A stretch of 64,000 bases of DNA from assembly GCA_019753105.1 (NCBI GenBank), contig JAIELJ010000012.1:62001-126000 (forward strand), written 5' to 3'. Origin of the DNA: Hyphomonadaceae bacterium (GTDB lineage Bacteria > Pseudomonadota > Alphaproteobacteria > Caulobacterales > Aquidulcibacteraceae). This document shows, one piece after another, positions 1-8,433 of the stretch (the stretch's first letter is position 1; each line of letters opens with the position of its first letter). The notes beneath the pieces were generated by a model. It was given only the letters and a program-made list of their open reading frames with translations, ran no database searches and had not been told where the DNA came from. The translations under genes were made by a program, and so were the position numbers.

Positions 1-55
1 CCGATACCGATACGTCAAAGCCGCCAACCAAGCGGATGCTTAGGGAGTGAAGACC

Positions 56-1726
56 GTGGCCGAACTCGAGAGCGGCGCCCGCTTTGACTACGTAATTATC
101 GGCGGCGGCAGCGCCGGCTGCACGCTGGCTGCGCGGCTAACCGAAGACCCCGATGTCAAAGTCGCGATGCTGGAAGCTGGCGGCAAGAATGATGGCCTGC
201 TGGTGCGCATGCCCGCCGGCGTCGGCCAACTCATCGCCAATAAGGGCCCGTCGAACTGGGGCTTCGAGACGACGCCGCAAAAGCACGTCGACAATCGCAA
301 GCTCTACCAGCCGCGCGGCCGCGGGCTCGGCGGCTCGTCCGCCATCAACGGCATGATCTACATTCGTGGCCACGCGCGCGATTATGATCAATGGCGCCAG
401 ATGGGTCTCACCGGCTGGGGCTACGCCGATGTGCTTCCATACTTCAAACGCTCGCAGCACCACGAAGATGGCAGCGATGCATGGAACGCCGAGGGCGGCC
501 CGCTCTGGGTGTCGCGCGGCCCTCCGGGCGACCCGATCTACAAAGCCTTCATCCAAGCCGGCAAACAAGCGGGCTTCCCGGTCACGCGCGACTTCAACGG
601 CTATCAGCAAGAAGGCGTCGGGCCTTATCACCTCACCATCCGTGACGGCGAACGCTGGAGCGCCAACGCCGCCTATTTGCAGCCCGTCATTGATCGCCCA
701 AACCTCACGGTGATTTCCGGCGCGCACGCGCATCGGATTATCATCGAAAACAAGAAGGCCGTTGGCGTTGAGTTCTCCGGCGGCCCCGGCAAGCCGGCGC
801 AAAGCGTGTTCGCATTGCGCGAAGTGCTCTGCTGCGGCGGCGCGTTCCAATCGCCACAAATCCTGATGCTCTCGGGCATCGGCCCAGCCGACGAGTTGCA
901 AAAGCTCGGCATCAAGGTGGAGTCCGATCTCCCGGAAGTCGGCCGCAACCTCCAAGATCACTTGGACGTTTGCATCATCTACGAGATGACCAAGCCGCTC
1001 TCGATGTATTCGAAGACGAAGGGCCTAAAGCAGCCAATGATCGGCCTGCAATATCTCTTCGCCAAGCAGGGCCACGGCCGCACCAACCACCTGCACGCTG
1101 GCGCTTTCCTGAAAACCCGCGGCGAACTCGATCGTCCGGATATCCAGCTCCATCTCGTCAACGCGGTGATGCAGGATCATGCGCGCGTGAAAGCCGATCG
1201 CGATGGCTTCACCATCCATGCTTGCCAGCTGCGCCCCGAAAGCAAAGGCACGGTGAAGCTGGCTTCGGCCAACCCGTACGAAAATCCGCTGATCGATCCG
1301 AACTATCTCGCCGAAGAGGTCGATCGCCGCACCATGCGCGACTCCGTTCGCATCGTTCGCGACATCGTCTCTCAAGATGCGCTGAACCTTTATCGCGGCG
1401 CCGAGTTCAAGCCCGGTTCACATATCCGCACCGATGCGGAGATCGACGCTTGGATCCGCCAGAGCGCCGAGACGATCTATCACCCCGTCGGCACCGTCCG
1501 CATGGGCGCGGATGCGAAGGCGCCGGTCGATGGCGATCTTCGCGTCCGTGGCATCGAGAACCTCCGCGTCATCGACGCCAGCGTGATGCCGACGCTTATC
1601 GGCGGCAACACCAACGCGCCGACGATTATGATCGCCGAAAAGCTCTCCGATCAGTTGCGCGGCAAGCCTGCCTTGCCGCCGCAAGATGCACGGATCGCTG
1701 AAGACGAAATGGCGTCGGCCGTCTGA
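56..1726 (+). CDS. GMC family oxidoreductase (choline dehydrogenase-like)
   Basis: FAD-dependent oxidoreductase of the glucose-methanol-choline family, 556 aa, acting on an unidentified alcohol. The N-terminus has the dinucleotide-binding stretch DYVIIGGGSAGCTLAARL, followed by the GMC signature around RGRGLGGSSAINGMIYIRG. The C-terminus has the catalytic region YHPVGTVRMG and the closing motif GGNTNAPTIMIAEK. The GTG at 56 is preferred to the GTG at 47 because AGGGAG (42-47) sits 8 nt before it, whereas it overlaps the earlier codon. The stop shares one base with the next start, so the two genes are probably co-transcribed. The family is certain; the substrate is not visible from sequence. 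No signal peptide is seen, so it should be cytoplasmic. Confidence 0.9.
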   Translation: MAELESGARFDYVIIGGGSAGCTLAARLTEDPDVKVAMLEAGGKNDGLLVRMPAGVGQLIANKGPSNWGFETTPQKHVDNRKLYQPRGRGLGGSSAINGMIYIRGHARDYDQWRQMGLTGWGYADVLPYFKRSQHHEDGSDAWNAEGGPLWVSRGPPGDPIYKAFIQAGKQAGFPVTRDFNGYQQEGVGPYHLTIRDGERWSANAAYLQPVIDRPNLTVISGAHAHRIIIENKKAVGVEFSGGPGKPAQSVFALREVLCCGGAFQSPQILMLSGIGPADELQKLGIKVESDLPEVGRNLQDHLDVCIIYEMTKPLSMYSKTKGLKQPMIGLQYLFAKQGHGRTNHLHAGAFLKTRGELDRPDIQLHLVNAVMQDHARVKADRDGFTIHACQLRPESKGTVKLASANPYENPLIDPNYLAEEVDRRTMRDSVRIVRDIVSQDALNLYRGAEFKPGSHIRTDAEIDAWIRQSAETIYHPVGTVRMGADAKAPVDGDLRVRGIENLRVIDASVMPTLIGGNTNAPTIMIAEKLSDQLRGKPALPPQDARIAEDEMASAV

Positions 1727-2382
1727 TGGCGCCCGCACGCATCGTCGCGATTATCGGCGCGTTGATCGGTCTTTTCGGTTTAGGGCTGCAATACGCGCTG
1801 ATCTATACCGACATGACCGGCGACGGCATCTCGCCGCTTGCCGCAACGTGGCGCTACTTCGCTTACTTCACCATCATCACGAACTGCTTCGTCACCGCCG
1901 TGATGATCCGTGCCGCGCTGACGCCGAATGCGCAGGGCGGCTTGAACGCGCCGCGCATCGAGTTGATGGCGGTGACGGCGATCCTGTTTGTCTGCATCGT
2001 CTACAATCTGCTCCTCGCCTCGCGCTGGGATCCGCAGGGCTGGCAGAAGGTGGCTGATGTCACCGTGCACCAAGTCGTGCCTGCGGTTTTCGCGCTCTAT
2101 TGGTTCCTGCGCCCGCACGGCGCGCTGAAATGGGGCCACGCCGTGTTCGCGGCAATCTACCCGACGCTCTACACCGTGTACGGCCTGACGCGCGGCGCGT
2201 TCGATGGCTTCTATCCCTACTACTTCACCGACCCCACGCAGAACTCGATCCCACAACTTGCTGTCACGCTGCTCGGACTGATGATCGCCTTCATCATCGG
2301 CGCGGGCGTGTTGTTGGGGGTGAGCAAAGTGCTAGGCAAAAGGGCAGCTACAGCGCCGGATATTGCTGAAATGCGGGGATAG
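1726..2382 (+). CDS. Pr6Pr-type integral membrane protein
   Basis: A 218 aa protein with about six hydrophobic segments (first around residues 5-25, last around 185-205) and no obvious soluble domain. The motif-like stretches RYFAYFTIITNCFV and LLLASRWDPQGWQKVADVTVHQVVP resemble the Pr6Pr family of bacterial membrane proteins. Function is unknown. The start codon overlaps the stop of the GMC oxidoreductase by one base (TGATG), which implies translational coupling and a shared membrane-linked role, but nothing more can be inferred. Family assignment is from recalled sequence similarity and is moderately sure. Confidence 0.7.
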   Translation: MAPARIVAIIGALIGLFGLGLQYALIYTDMTGDGISPLAATWRYFAYFTIITNCFVTAVMIRAALTPNAQGGLNAPRIELMAVTAILFVCIVYNLLLASRWDPQGWQKVADVTVHQVVPAVFALYWFLRPHGALKWGHAVFAAIYPTLYTVYGLTRGAFDGFYPYYFTDPTQNSIPQLAVTLLGLMIAFIIGAGVLLGVSKVLGKRAATAPDIAEMRG

Positions 2383-2408
2383 AGTGCTCCGTTATCCAAC
2401 ACGCGCCC

Positions 2409-2494
2409 AAAGGAGCGCGGGTCTTCAGACCCGCACTTAGCGCCGAACTTTCAAGCACAAGCGCCAAAGCGGGTCTGAAGACCCGCGCTCCTTT
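2409..2494. repeat. REP-type inverted repeat, 26-bp arms
   Basis: Two perfectly complementary 26-bp arms (2409-2434 and 2469-2494) are separated by 34 bp. Each arm itself contains a near-palindrome GCGGGTCT-TC-AGACCCGC that can fold alone. It lies just after the membrane protein gene (stop at 2380-2382). This is the layout of a REP/BIME element; it could also act as a transcription stop. Its copy number in the genome is unknown from this window. Confidence 0.75.
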
Positions 2495-2533
2495 ATCCGA
2501 CCGGCTAGCCCACGGCGCTAAACTGCGCTGCTC

Positions 2534-3277
2534 ATGTCCATGGCCGCCGATCATCGTTACGTCCCCATCACGCTCTGGCGCGTGGCGAGCCGCTTGATGC
2601 TCACGCTCTTCAATCTTTTTGGCGAGCCGGACGCGCTCGCGCGCCAACACTCGATTGGCGCGAACGACCATAAGCTCGTCTGCAATTGGCTGCGCACGGT
2701 CGAGGCGCTCTTCCGCAGGCTGCTGTTTATCGAGGCGAGTTACTATGTCGGCGAGCTCACGCCGCCGAAGCCTCGCGTGAAGCGCCCGCGTGCACGGCGT
2801 GAGATGGCGTTCTTCCCGGATCAGCCGGAGGCATGGCGCGTCACGTTTCGCACCATGGAGCGCGGACCTGCTGGGCCGCGACGGTCCGGCCGGTCTCACC
2901 GAGCGCCGCTCAAGTTCTATTCCGCCTGGCCGCTCGCCGAACGCTTCGAAGCGCTGCTGCGCGTTCACAATAATCCCGCGCCGTTCGCCAAGCGCCTCGC
3001 ACGGCGTCTCAATGCGGAGTGCGTCTCCGCGATCTTGAAAGCGCCCGCCGAGCTTGAGCATCGAATTGACCACGAGCCTTTCGTGGAGATCGAAGCGCTA
3101 TGCGCAGAGAGGCGTGGCGTGTTGCCGGTGAGACCGCCGCCGAACTATCGGTTGCCCTGGATTCCAGATCGGCCTCCGGCCGTCTGGAATGACGAGCCTT
3201 GTTTGCTCTTAGTCGTTCACGACAACCAGCCGCATGCCCTTCGGCACTTTCGCGGACGGCGGATGCAGCGAACCTAA
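2534..3277 (+). CDS. conserved hypothetical protein
   Basis: Reads as 247 aa with no recognised domain, signal peptide or membrane segment. Notable stretches are EALFRRLLFIEA, EMAFFPDQPEAWRVTF and FYSAWPLAERFEALLRVHNNP, a pattern I associate with a conserved alphaproteobacterial protein of unknown function; this is memory, not a search. The last 30 or so codons run through a REP-like repeat (3161-3190) and then 69 bp into the oppositely oriented PAS gene, so the true C-terminus may have ended earlier and been extended by repeat insertion. Codon use is like its neighbours in the first two thirds. Confidence 0.6.
   Translation: MSMAADHRYVPITLWRVASRLMLTLFNLFGEPDALARQHSIGANDHKLVCNWLRTVEALFRRLLFIEASYYVGELTPPKPRVKRPRARREMAFFPDQPEAWRVTFRTMERGPAGPRRSGRSHRAPLKFYSAWPLAERFEALLRVHNNPAPFAKRLARRLNAECVSAILKAPAELEHRIDHEPFVEIEALCAERRGVLPVRPPPNYRLPWIPDRPPAVWNDEPCLLLVVHDNQPHALRHFRGRRMQRT
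3161..3190. repeat. REP-like palindrome at the end of a gene
   Basis: The arms ATTCCAGATCGGCC and GGCCGTCTGGAAT pair, with one base missing in the right arm, around a TCC loop. Similar 'GGATTCCAG...CTGGAATGACGA' palindromes are common dispersed repeats in alphaproteobacteria. Here it lies inside the last codons of the hypothetical gene that begins at 2534. Confidence 0.6.
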
Positions 3278-3739
3278 TTTCAGCAACTGGATCACATCGC
3301 CATCCAAAAACTCTTCGCCGCCCAGAGGCTGGAAGAGACCCAGAAAACGATTGCCAAGCGCGTGATCCACTTTGAGCGGCGTCAACAGAACTTCGGCGCC
3401 GAGCGCCTTGCCCGAACCCGTCGTGGCGACAACGCGGATGATCCCAGGCTCGCCGGCAGCGGCGCATGCATCAATCAGCGCATTCACCAAGTTGAGATCG
3501 GGCGCCAACATGAGGCGGGAGAAATCATGATCGCGCAGGTCGCGGCCGAAGAGGGCGATCAGATCCTTGCCGAACGTCCGGATCGGCATGCGCCCATCCT
3601 TAGTCCGCTCAATAACAAAGAGGCGCTCCAGCACCTGATCGGCGCCGCCCTTCTTGGGCGCAGCGCCAGCGCCAGCCAGCGCACGTCCGTACGCGAGCAA
3701 TGCCCGTGTATCGGGATGAAAGGTCTCTTCGCCCAGCAT
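3209..3739 (-). CDS. PAS domain protein (PAS_5-like)
   Basis: A 176 aa soluble protein. Residues about 10-165 look like the single-domain PAS_5-type proteins of Caulobacterales and relatives: an N-terminal HPDTRALLAYGRAL stretch, then GRMPIRTFGKDLIALFGRDLRDHDFSRL, and a C-terminal strand-rich segment ending near GMRLVVVND. No output domain (kinase, HTH, GGDEF) is attached, so it probably acts as a small sensory or adaptor protein; ligand unknown. It is convergent with, and overlaps, the hypothetical gene to its left, and is divergent from the secreted protein gene to its right. Confidence 0.7.
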   Translation of the reverse strand: MLGEETFHPDTRALLAYGRALAGAGAAPKKGGADQVLERLFVIERTKDGRMPIRTFGKDLIALFGRDLRDHDFSRLMLAPDLNLVNALIDACAAAGEPGIIRVVATTGSGKALGAEVLLTPLKVDHALGNRFLGLFQPLGGEEFLDGDVIQLLKLGSLHPPSAKVPKGMRLVVVND

Positions 3740-3905
3740 TAATCGTAAAACTTCGTCTTAGTGGTCGAGTGCGCCGGTTCCCACGCAAGCCTCAGGCCCA
3801 AGCGGCACAAGGGAAATTCGAATTTTTACGGGTCGCTTTCCCGATCGGCGCGAAGGCTGGCCCCTGGTTTGCACCAGCGTTGGCGAGATTAAGGACTTAA
3901 GGCCA

Positions 3906-4694
3906 ATGACCGTTCCAGCCCGATACATTCTGGCCGCACTCGCTTTTGGCGTGGCCGCGCTCGGCCTCTTCCTGTTGCCGACGAGCGCTTCTGCCGATCC
4001 GGTTCAAACGAGCGGCCGCGGCGGCTGCCATTCTGGCTGCCAGCCGGAACCGCCGCCGCCATGCTGCACGCGTCCGCCGGTCGTTGTGCCGCCGCCGAAC
4101 GTGCCGCCGCCGAATATTGTGATCGTCAACGCCGGCGCCCGCGCCTCAGCGCAAGCGAACGCGATGGCGATCGCCGTCGCCAACGTCCGCACCGGCGACA
4201 CCATCATCCGCTCCAACACCATCGTTGAAGCGGGCGCTCAATCGACCGCAACGGCCGCTGCGTTCTCGGTGACCGAAGGTTCGGTTCAACTCGAGCAAGT
4301 CGCCCGCGAGCGCATGCTGCGCCTGCAAGCCATCTGCATGGACGCCACCGGCAACCCGCATCCCGCGTCGCAGACGTTTGGCGGCGAAAATGTCGGTGAG
4401 AGCTATCGCGGCGAACTCTATCGCTGCATGGCCGGCACCCGCATGCGCTACACGATCGATGGCCGCAGCTATGATTGCGAAGCTGGTCAAGCGCTCTGGT
4501 ATGAGAACAGCGCTGTCGAGTGCCGCACGCAGATCGCGCGCCGTCAATGCAACGAACGCTCGCTGCTCCGCCGCTTCGGCGCCGGTGAAAAAGTCATCCG
4601 CATCCGCGACACCGAAACCCGCGAAATCATCCGTGAGACCACGTTCAACGGCACGATGATCATGGATGGCGGCGTCGGCCAAGGCGGCTGGTGA
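3906..4694 (+). CDS. secreted Cys- and Pro-rich hypothetical protein
   Basis: A 262 aa protein with a clear signal peptide (hydrophobic core around residues 7-25, probable cut after ASA near 30). The mature N-terminus has clustered cysteines (GCHSGCQ, PPCCTRPP) and a polyproline tract (VVVPPPNVPPPN), followed by an Ala/Val/Ile-rich stretch without charge (about 75-120) that looks like a beta-rich or surface segment. The C-terminal half has further cysteines (AICMDATG, YRCMAG, YDCEAG, VECRTQ, RQCNE), probably forming disulfides in the periplasm or outside. No family recognised. A strong hairpin terminator follows the stop. Confidence 0.65.
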   Translation: MTVPARYILAALAFGVAALGLFLLPTSASADPVQTSGRGGCHSGCQPEPPPPCCTRPPVVVPPPNVPPPNIVIVNAGARASAQANAMAIAVANVRTGDTIIRSNTIVEAGAQSTATAAAFSVTEGSVQLEQVARERMLRLQAICMDATGNPHPASQTFGGENVGESYRGELYRCMAGTRMRYTIDGRSYDCEAGQALWYENSAVECRTQIARRQCNERSLLRRFGAGEKVIRIRDTETREIIRETTFNGTMIMDGGVGQGGW

Positions 4695-4755
4695 TCCGCC
4701 GCCTCAACTCTTCAACGCTCCAAGTATCTTCTTCCAGGCCATCCCCTCGGCCTGA

Positions 4756-4782
4756 CCCCCGCGCAAGCGGGGGTTTTTCTTT
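4756..4782 (+). terminator. rho-independent terminator
   Basis: Stem CCCCCGC/GCGGGGG with a GCAA loop (4756-4773) is followed by TTTTTCTTTT. It ends the secreted protein gene (stop 4692-4694). The T-run is on the plus side only, so it does not serve the convergent lipoprotein gene. Confidence 0.9.
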
Positions 4783-4788
4783 TGAAGC

Positions 4789-5226
4789 TTATTGCGCCGC
4801 TACCGCGATGTTGGTGATGTCCTGACCATCGCAAGCGATGTGAACGCTCGTGATCGCGTTTGGCGCCGGGCCGAAATAGTTCACCGGATGTGCGGTCACG
4901 ACTTCGGTGACCATGCCGGCCGGTGGGGTCAGCGTAAGCAGCAAGCGCGGCTCAGCCGTATCAGTGGCGTCCGCCGGGTCGCGCGCGAGAGAAACGGAAT
5001 AGCCAGGGGTGCCGAGATCGACTTCGCCAGCAATTGTCAGAGCCGGTGTCGAACCAGTCGAACGCGAGGCCGTCCAGCCGCGATGCGCAATGATCCCGCA
5101 CGGGAGCGCAACAGCGGCTTCGGCGGCCACAACTTCAGGAGCGGGCGGTTCTTCGGCTGGCGGAGGCTGGCAGGCGGCCAATGCCGCCGTGGTGAGCAAA
5201 ACGGCCAAGGCTTGAACGAATTTCAT
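4789..5226 (-). CDS. putative lipoprotein
   Basis: A 145 aa protein with a lipoprotein signal: hydrophobic segment at residues 4-17 and lipobox LAAC with the modified Cys at 19. After it comes a Pro/Glu-rich linker (PPPAEEPPAPEVVAAEAA) and a domain of about 105 residues (LPCGIIAHRGWTASR ... VHIACDGQDITNIAV) holding two cysteines that could form a disulfide. No family recognised. It should be anchored in the inner or outer membrane facing the periplasm. It is divergent from gatB, with about 90 bp between them. Confidence 0.65.
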   Translation of the reverse strand: MKFVQALAVLLTTAALAACQPPPAEEPPAPEVVAAEAAVALPCGIIAHRGWTASRSTGSTPALTIAGEVDLGTPGYSVSLARDPADATDTAEPRLLLTLTPPAGMVTEVVTAHPVNYFGPAPNAITSVHIACDGQDITNIAVAAQ

Positions 5227-5315
5227 CTCATGCGCCTCCCTGATTTTCGTTGCGTAACATCCACCTTAGGCCCACGCCCTGGACAAGCCTAGGCGCCGCC
5301 TCTTATGTCCGCTCC

Positions 5316-6800
5316 ATGACTTCACTCGATGTTCGAAACGCCCGCCCAGATCAGCTCGTCGCCGGTCAGAAGGGCCAATGGGAAATCATCTGCGGCCTGG
5401 AAGTCCACGCCCAGGTGACCTCGAACGCCAAGCTCTTCTCCGGCGCAAGCGCCGCTTATGGCGGCGATCCGAACGCCCACGTCTCTCTTGTGGACGCGGC
5501 GATGCCCGGCATGCTGCCGGTGATCAACAAGTTCTGCGTTGAGCAAGCGATCCGCACCGGCCTTGGCCTGAACGCCGAGATCAAACGCTGGAGCCGTTTC
5601 GATCGGAAGAACTATTTCTATCCCGATCTGCCGCAAGGCTATCAGATCAGCCAATACAAAGACCCGATCGTCGGCGAGGGCGAGATCGAAGTGGAGCCGG
5701 ACGGCGAAGAGCCGATCACGATCCGCATCGAGCGCCTGCATTTGGAACAAGACGCCGGCAAGTCGATCCACGATTTGAGCCCGAGCGAGACGTTCGTCGA
5801 TCTCAATCGCGCGGGCGTCGCGTTGATGGAAATCGTTTCTCGTCCTGACATTCGCTCAGCCAAGGAAGCCGCGGCTTACTTCAACAAGCTCCGCTCGATC
5901 CTGCGCGCGCTCGGCACCTGCGATGGCAACATGGAAGAAGGCTCCATGCGCGCCGACGTGAACGTCTCGGTGCGCAAGGCCGGCACGAAAGAATGGGGCA
6001 CGCGCTGCGAGATCAAGAACGTCAACTCGACGCGCTTCATGATGCAAGCGATCGAGTACGAAGCGCGCCGCCAAATCGAGATTCTGGAAAGCGGCGGCTC
6101 GATCGATCAAGAGACGCGCCTCTTCGATCCCGACAAGGGCGAGACGCGGACGATGCGCTCGAAAGAGGACGCCCACGATTATCGCTACTTCCCAGATCCG
6201 GATTTGCTGCCGCTTGAGATCGAAGAAAAGTGGATCGAAGACATCCGCGCTTCGCTGCCGGAATTGCCGGACGCAAAGAAGAAGCGCTTCGCCGCCGAGT
6301 ACGGCCTCTCGGCTTACGATGCGGGCGTTCTCGCGGGCGATAGCGAAGCTTCGTCTTACTTCGAAACCGTAGCCAAAGGCCGCGATGGCAAAGCCGCCGC
6401 GAACTGGGTGACGCAGGAGCTATTCGGCGCGCTGAACAAGAAGGGCGTTGAGTTGAGCGCCTCACCTGTGAAAGCCGAGCAACTCGGCGCGCTGCTCGAC
6501 CTCATCAAGGATGGCACGATCAACGGCAAGATCGCCAAGGACGTGTTCGCCAAGATGATCGAGACCGGCGATGCGCCAGGCGCCATCGTTGAGCGCGAAG
6601 GGCTCCGCCAAGTCACCGATACAGGCGCGATCGAGAAAGCCATCGACGACCTGATGGCCGCGAATGGCGACAAGGTCGCTGACGTGAAGATTAACCCGAA
6701 AGCCTTCGGCTGGTGGGTTGGTCAAACCATGAAGGCGACCGGCGGCAAGGCAAACCCTGCGGTCGTGAACGAGATCCTGAAGAAGAAGCTCGGCGTGTAA
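5316..6800 (+). CDS. gatB: Asp-tRNA(Asn)/Glu-tRNA(Gln) amidotransferase subunit B
   Basis: Subunit B of the GatCAB amidotransferase, which converts misacylated Glu-tRNA(Gln) and Asp-tRNA(Asn). The 494 aa protein has the GatB core signature [13 protein letters not shown] near the N-terminus, metal and tRNA-binding segments such as [20 protein letters not shown] and [10 protein letters not shown], and the helical tail (YqeY-like) ending near [17 protein letters not shown]. The ATG at 5316 is chosen because family members start shortly before the core; an upstream ATG at 5250 in the same frame would add 22 poorly conserved residues. gatA and gatC are not adjacent, which is common. Confidence 0.95.
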   Translation: MTSLDVRNARPDQLVAGQKGQWEIICGLEVHAQVTSNAKLFSGASAAYGGDPNAHVSLVDAAMPGMLPVINKFCVEQAIRTGLGLNAEIKRWSRFDRKNYFYPDLPQGYQISQYKDPIVGEGEIEVEPDGEEPITIRIERLHLEQDAGKSIHDLSPSETFVDLNRAGVALMEIVSRPDIRSAKEAAAYFNKLRSILRALGTCDGNMEEGSMRADVNVSVRKAGTKEWGTRCEIKNVNSTRFMMQAIEYEARRQIEILESGGSIDQETRLFDPDKGETRTMRSKEDAHDYRYFPDPDLLPLEIEEKWIEDIRASLPELPDAKKKRFAAEYGLSAYDAGVLAGDSEASSYFETVAKGRDGKAAANWVTQELFGALNKKGVELSASPVKAEQLGALLDLIKDGTINGKIAKDVFAKMIETGDAPGAIVEREGLRQVTDTGAIEKAIDDLMAANGDKVADVKINPKAFGWWVGQTMKATGGKANPAVVNEILKKKLGV

Positions 6801-6857
6801 TCAATCCGACCGAGCGGCTTTCGTCGTATACTAGGCTTCAATCGAGAAGCCGTCGGC

Positions 6858-7184
6858 TTAGCCGATTTCTAGATCGGTGATGCGGTCGCCGATCCCGACG
6901 AAACGATAGGTCAGATAGGCTGGGCTGCCGGGGAAATCGCCGGAGACGAGCGCGCGGATTGTCAGCCGTGCGCCGTCCGTTGTGATTTCCTCAGGCGTAA
7001 CCGTGACGCGATATTTGCGGGTGGTTTCTTCCATCCAAGCGCGAATAGCGGCGTGGCCGTTATAGTCACGTCCCTCGTCGCGCACGTGCGCGTCCTCGGC
7101 GAAGGGCGCCAGCATGGCGTCGATATCGTGGGCGTTCTTGGCGGCGAAATAGGCCCCGATCGGATTGGGTAGATCAAGGCTCAT
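6858..7184 (-). CDS. SnoaL/NTF2-like protein
   Basis: A 108 aa protein of the NTF2-like superfamily: an N-terminal helix with GAYFAAKNAHDIDAMLAPFAEDAHVRDEG, then strands FPGSPAYLTYRFVGIGDRITDLEIG forming the cone-shaped fold. Such single-domain proteins bind or isomerise small molecules, or have unknown roles. Substrate cannot be told. It is convergent with gatB. Its own upstream region (7185-7304) shows no clear promoter. Confidence 0.75.
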   Translation of the reverse strand: MSLDLPNPIGAYFAAKNAHDIDAMLAPFAEDAHVRDEGRDYNGHAAIRAWMEETTRKYRVTVTPEEITTDGARLTIRALVSGDFPGSPAYLTYRFVGIGDRITDLEIG

Positions 7185-7304
7185 TGTTTGCTCCGCGTGT
7201 TCCGAGCAAGGGAGATGGGCCTTAGTTCCGCTGAGCGCTAGTGCGCTAGCGCGATGCCGTGGCGGAGCGCATCGTGTACGCGGAGGTCCAGCCGCGCCGC
7301 AGGC

Positions 7305-7487
7305 TTACCGCGCCCGAGCGGCGATCGGCGTATAGCGCGCAACGTGGCCGGCGGCGCCGATGACGGCAGGGCGCTCAAGCTCAGCGCGTAAGTGTGCTTC
7401 AAATGCGCCGGCTTGCATGGAGGCGACGCGGTCGCCGCCGGGCATGAAGGCCTGCATCATCACGGCGAACCAGATGTAGAGCATCAT
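7305..7487 (-). CDS. possible small hypothetical protein
   Basis: A 60 aa reading frame with a hydrophobic Met-rich start (MMLYIWFAVMMQAFMPGG) and a GGGAG ribosome-binding-like site about 8 nt upstream of the first ATG. No family is recognised. It sits in a 430-bp stretch between the NTF2-like and RcnB-like genes that otherwise holds only a hairpin. It may not be real. Confidence 0.3.
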   Translation of the reverse strand: MMLYIWFAVMMQAFMPGGDRVASMQAGAFEAHLRAELERPAVIGAAGHVARYTPIAARAR

Positions 7488-7557
7488 GCGCGGCGTCTCC
7501 CATTGTGTACACGAGAGCCTCACCGAACATGGTTGCGCCCCGGTTAACAGGCGCGTT

Positions 7558-7591
7558 TGCGCCCCGGAGTCGGGGAGACCTCCGGGGCGCA
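7558..7591. terminator. 12-bp GC-rich hairpin behind the RcnB-like gene
   Basis: TGCGCCCCGGAG (7558-7569) pairs perfectly with CTCCGGGGCGCA (7580-7591) around a 10-nt loop, 26 bp beyond the stop of the minus-strand RcnB-like gene. There is no T-run on that strand, so it is a weak or 3'-protecting terminator at best. Confidence 0.5.
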
Positions 7592-7617
7592 GGACACTTT
7601 CTACCAACCAGGGAGGG

Positions 7618-8136
7618 TTATTGGCTGGCGATGATGCCCAAGATCACGCCGGTCGCGATGCCGACGAGCAGCAGATCGCCACGGTCGTCGCGAACGTATT
7701 GATAGCCACGCGGCGGATGGCGATAGCCGTAACGGTCATAGTCGCGGACTACGACGTAACGATCGCGGTAGTAGCGCGGAAGCCGTTCGCCACGGCGCCA
7801 GCCGCGATAGTCGTATTGGACATCGCGATAGTGCTGCGGCGGCGGGCCGTAGTACCAGCGGCCGTTATAATGATAGCCGTTGTAGCGGCGATCATCCCAG
7901 CGGGCGCGGCGATAGTCACGGCGGTCATCGCGGCGATCATCACGCCAGTCACGGCGGTCATCGCGTCGGTCTTCACGCCAATCGCGGCGATCGTCACGAC
8001 GATCATCGCGTCGGTCACGTCGGGCGTCGCGACGGTCATCGCGATCTTCCCATCGTTGTGCGGCAGCCTCGCTTGGCAAAGCCAAGGGGGCCGCGAACGT
8101 AGCAGCGGCAAGGGCCGCCAAGGTCAGGCGTTTCAT
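7618..8136 (-). CDS. RcnB-like periplasmic protein with Arg/Asp repeats
   Basis: A 172 aa protein. A signal peptide (MKRLTLAALAAATFAAPLAL, cut near EAAAQ) is followed by a low-complexity stretch of about 45 residues made of DRRD/DDRRDWR units, then a Tyr-rich domain (YNGYHYNGRWYYGPPP ... YYRDRYVVVRDY) typical of the RcnB family, and a C-terminal hydrophobic segment LLLVGIATGVILGIIASQ. RcnB proteins are periplasmic and linked to metal homeostasis or envelope stress; the substrate here is unknown. The start is fixed by AAGGAGA about 7 nt upstream. An upstream region with TTCAG repeats may control it. Confidence 0.75.
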   Translation of the reverse strand: MKRLTLAALAAATFAAPLALPSEAAAQRWEDRDDRRDARRDRRDDRRDDRRDWREDRRDDRRDWRDDRRDDRRDYRRARWDDRRYNGYHYNGRWYYGPPPQHYRDVQYDYRGWRRGERLPRYYRDRYVVVRDYDRYGYRHPPRGYQYVRDDRGDLLLVGIATGVILGIIASQ

Positions 8137-8227
8137 ACGAGGTCTCCTTCCTGCTTCCCTTGAACGAGTGCGTTCAAAAGAAGGTCCCTCAATCGAGCCT
8201 GAGTTTGTCGAGGCTTGGCTGAACTGT

Positions 8228-8274
8228 GTCTGAATGAATCTGGAACTCCGGTTCAGGTTGGATTCAGACTTCAG
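8228..8274. promoter_or_regulatory. TTCAG repeat cluster between divergent genes
   Basis: In the 297-bp gap between the RcnB-like gene and the glutathione transferase there are direct TTCAG copies at 8252-8256 and 8263-8267 (11 bp apart) and a third at 8270-8274. An inverted pair GTCTGAAT (8228-8235)/ATTCAGAC (8262-8269) is also present. Direct repeats one helical turn apart are typical of OmpR-type response regulator sites. The regulator is not known; the rest of the gap shows nothing recognisable. Confidence 0.4.
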
Positions 8275-8433
8275 CAAAGGCGGGCTCTCAAACACTTCTT
8301 GAGCATTCGGGCCGTGCTTTACTGCACTGGCTCACAGTGCTGTGATGATCTTGTCAGAGCGGCGCCTTCCGCTGCGGACGCTAGCGGGATCGGCGCTGGC
8401 TCCCCATTTCGGCGCTGAGCAGAACGAGGGCGC

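Noticed and set aside
137-961. 274-codon minus-strand frame within the GMC oxidoreductase.
   Set aside because: Fully inside a clear conserved gene on the other strand.
7920-8060. Short tandem DNA repeats that could suggest a CRISPR or minisatellite.
   Set aside because: They encode the irregular DRRD/DDRRDWR units of the RcnB-like protein; there are no uniform repeats and spacers.
7486-8163. Val/Ile/Ala-rich plus-strand frame opposite the RcnB-like gene, looking like a membrane protein.
   Set aside because: It is the complement of the DRRD repeats; the minus strand has the signal peptide, ribosome-binding site and family pattern.
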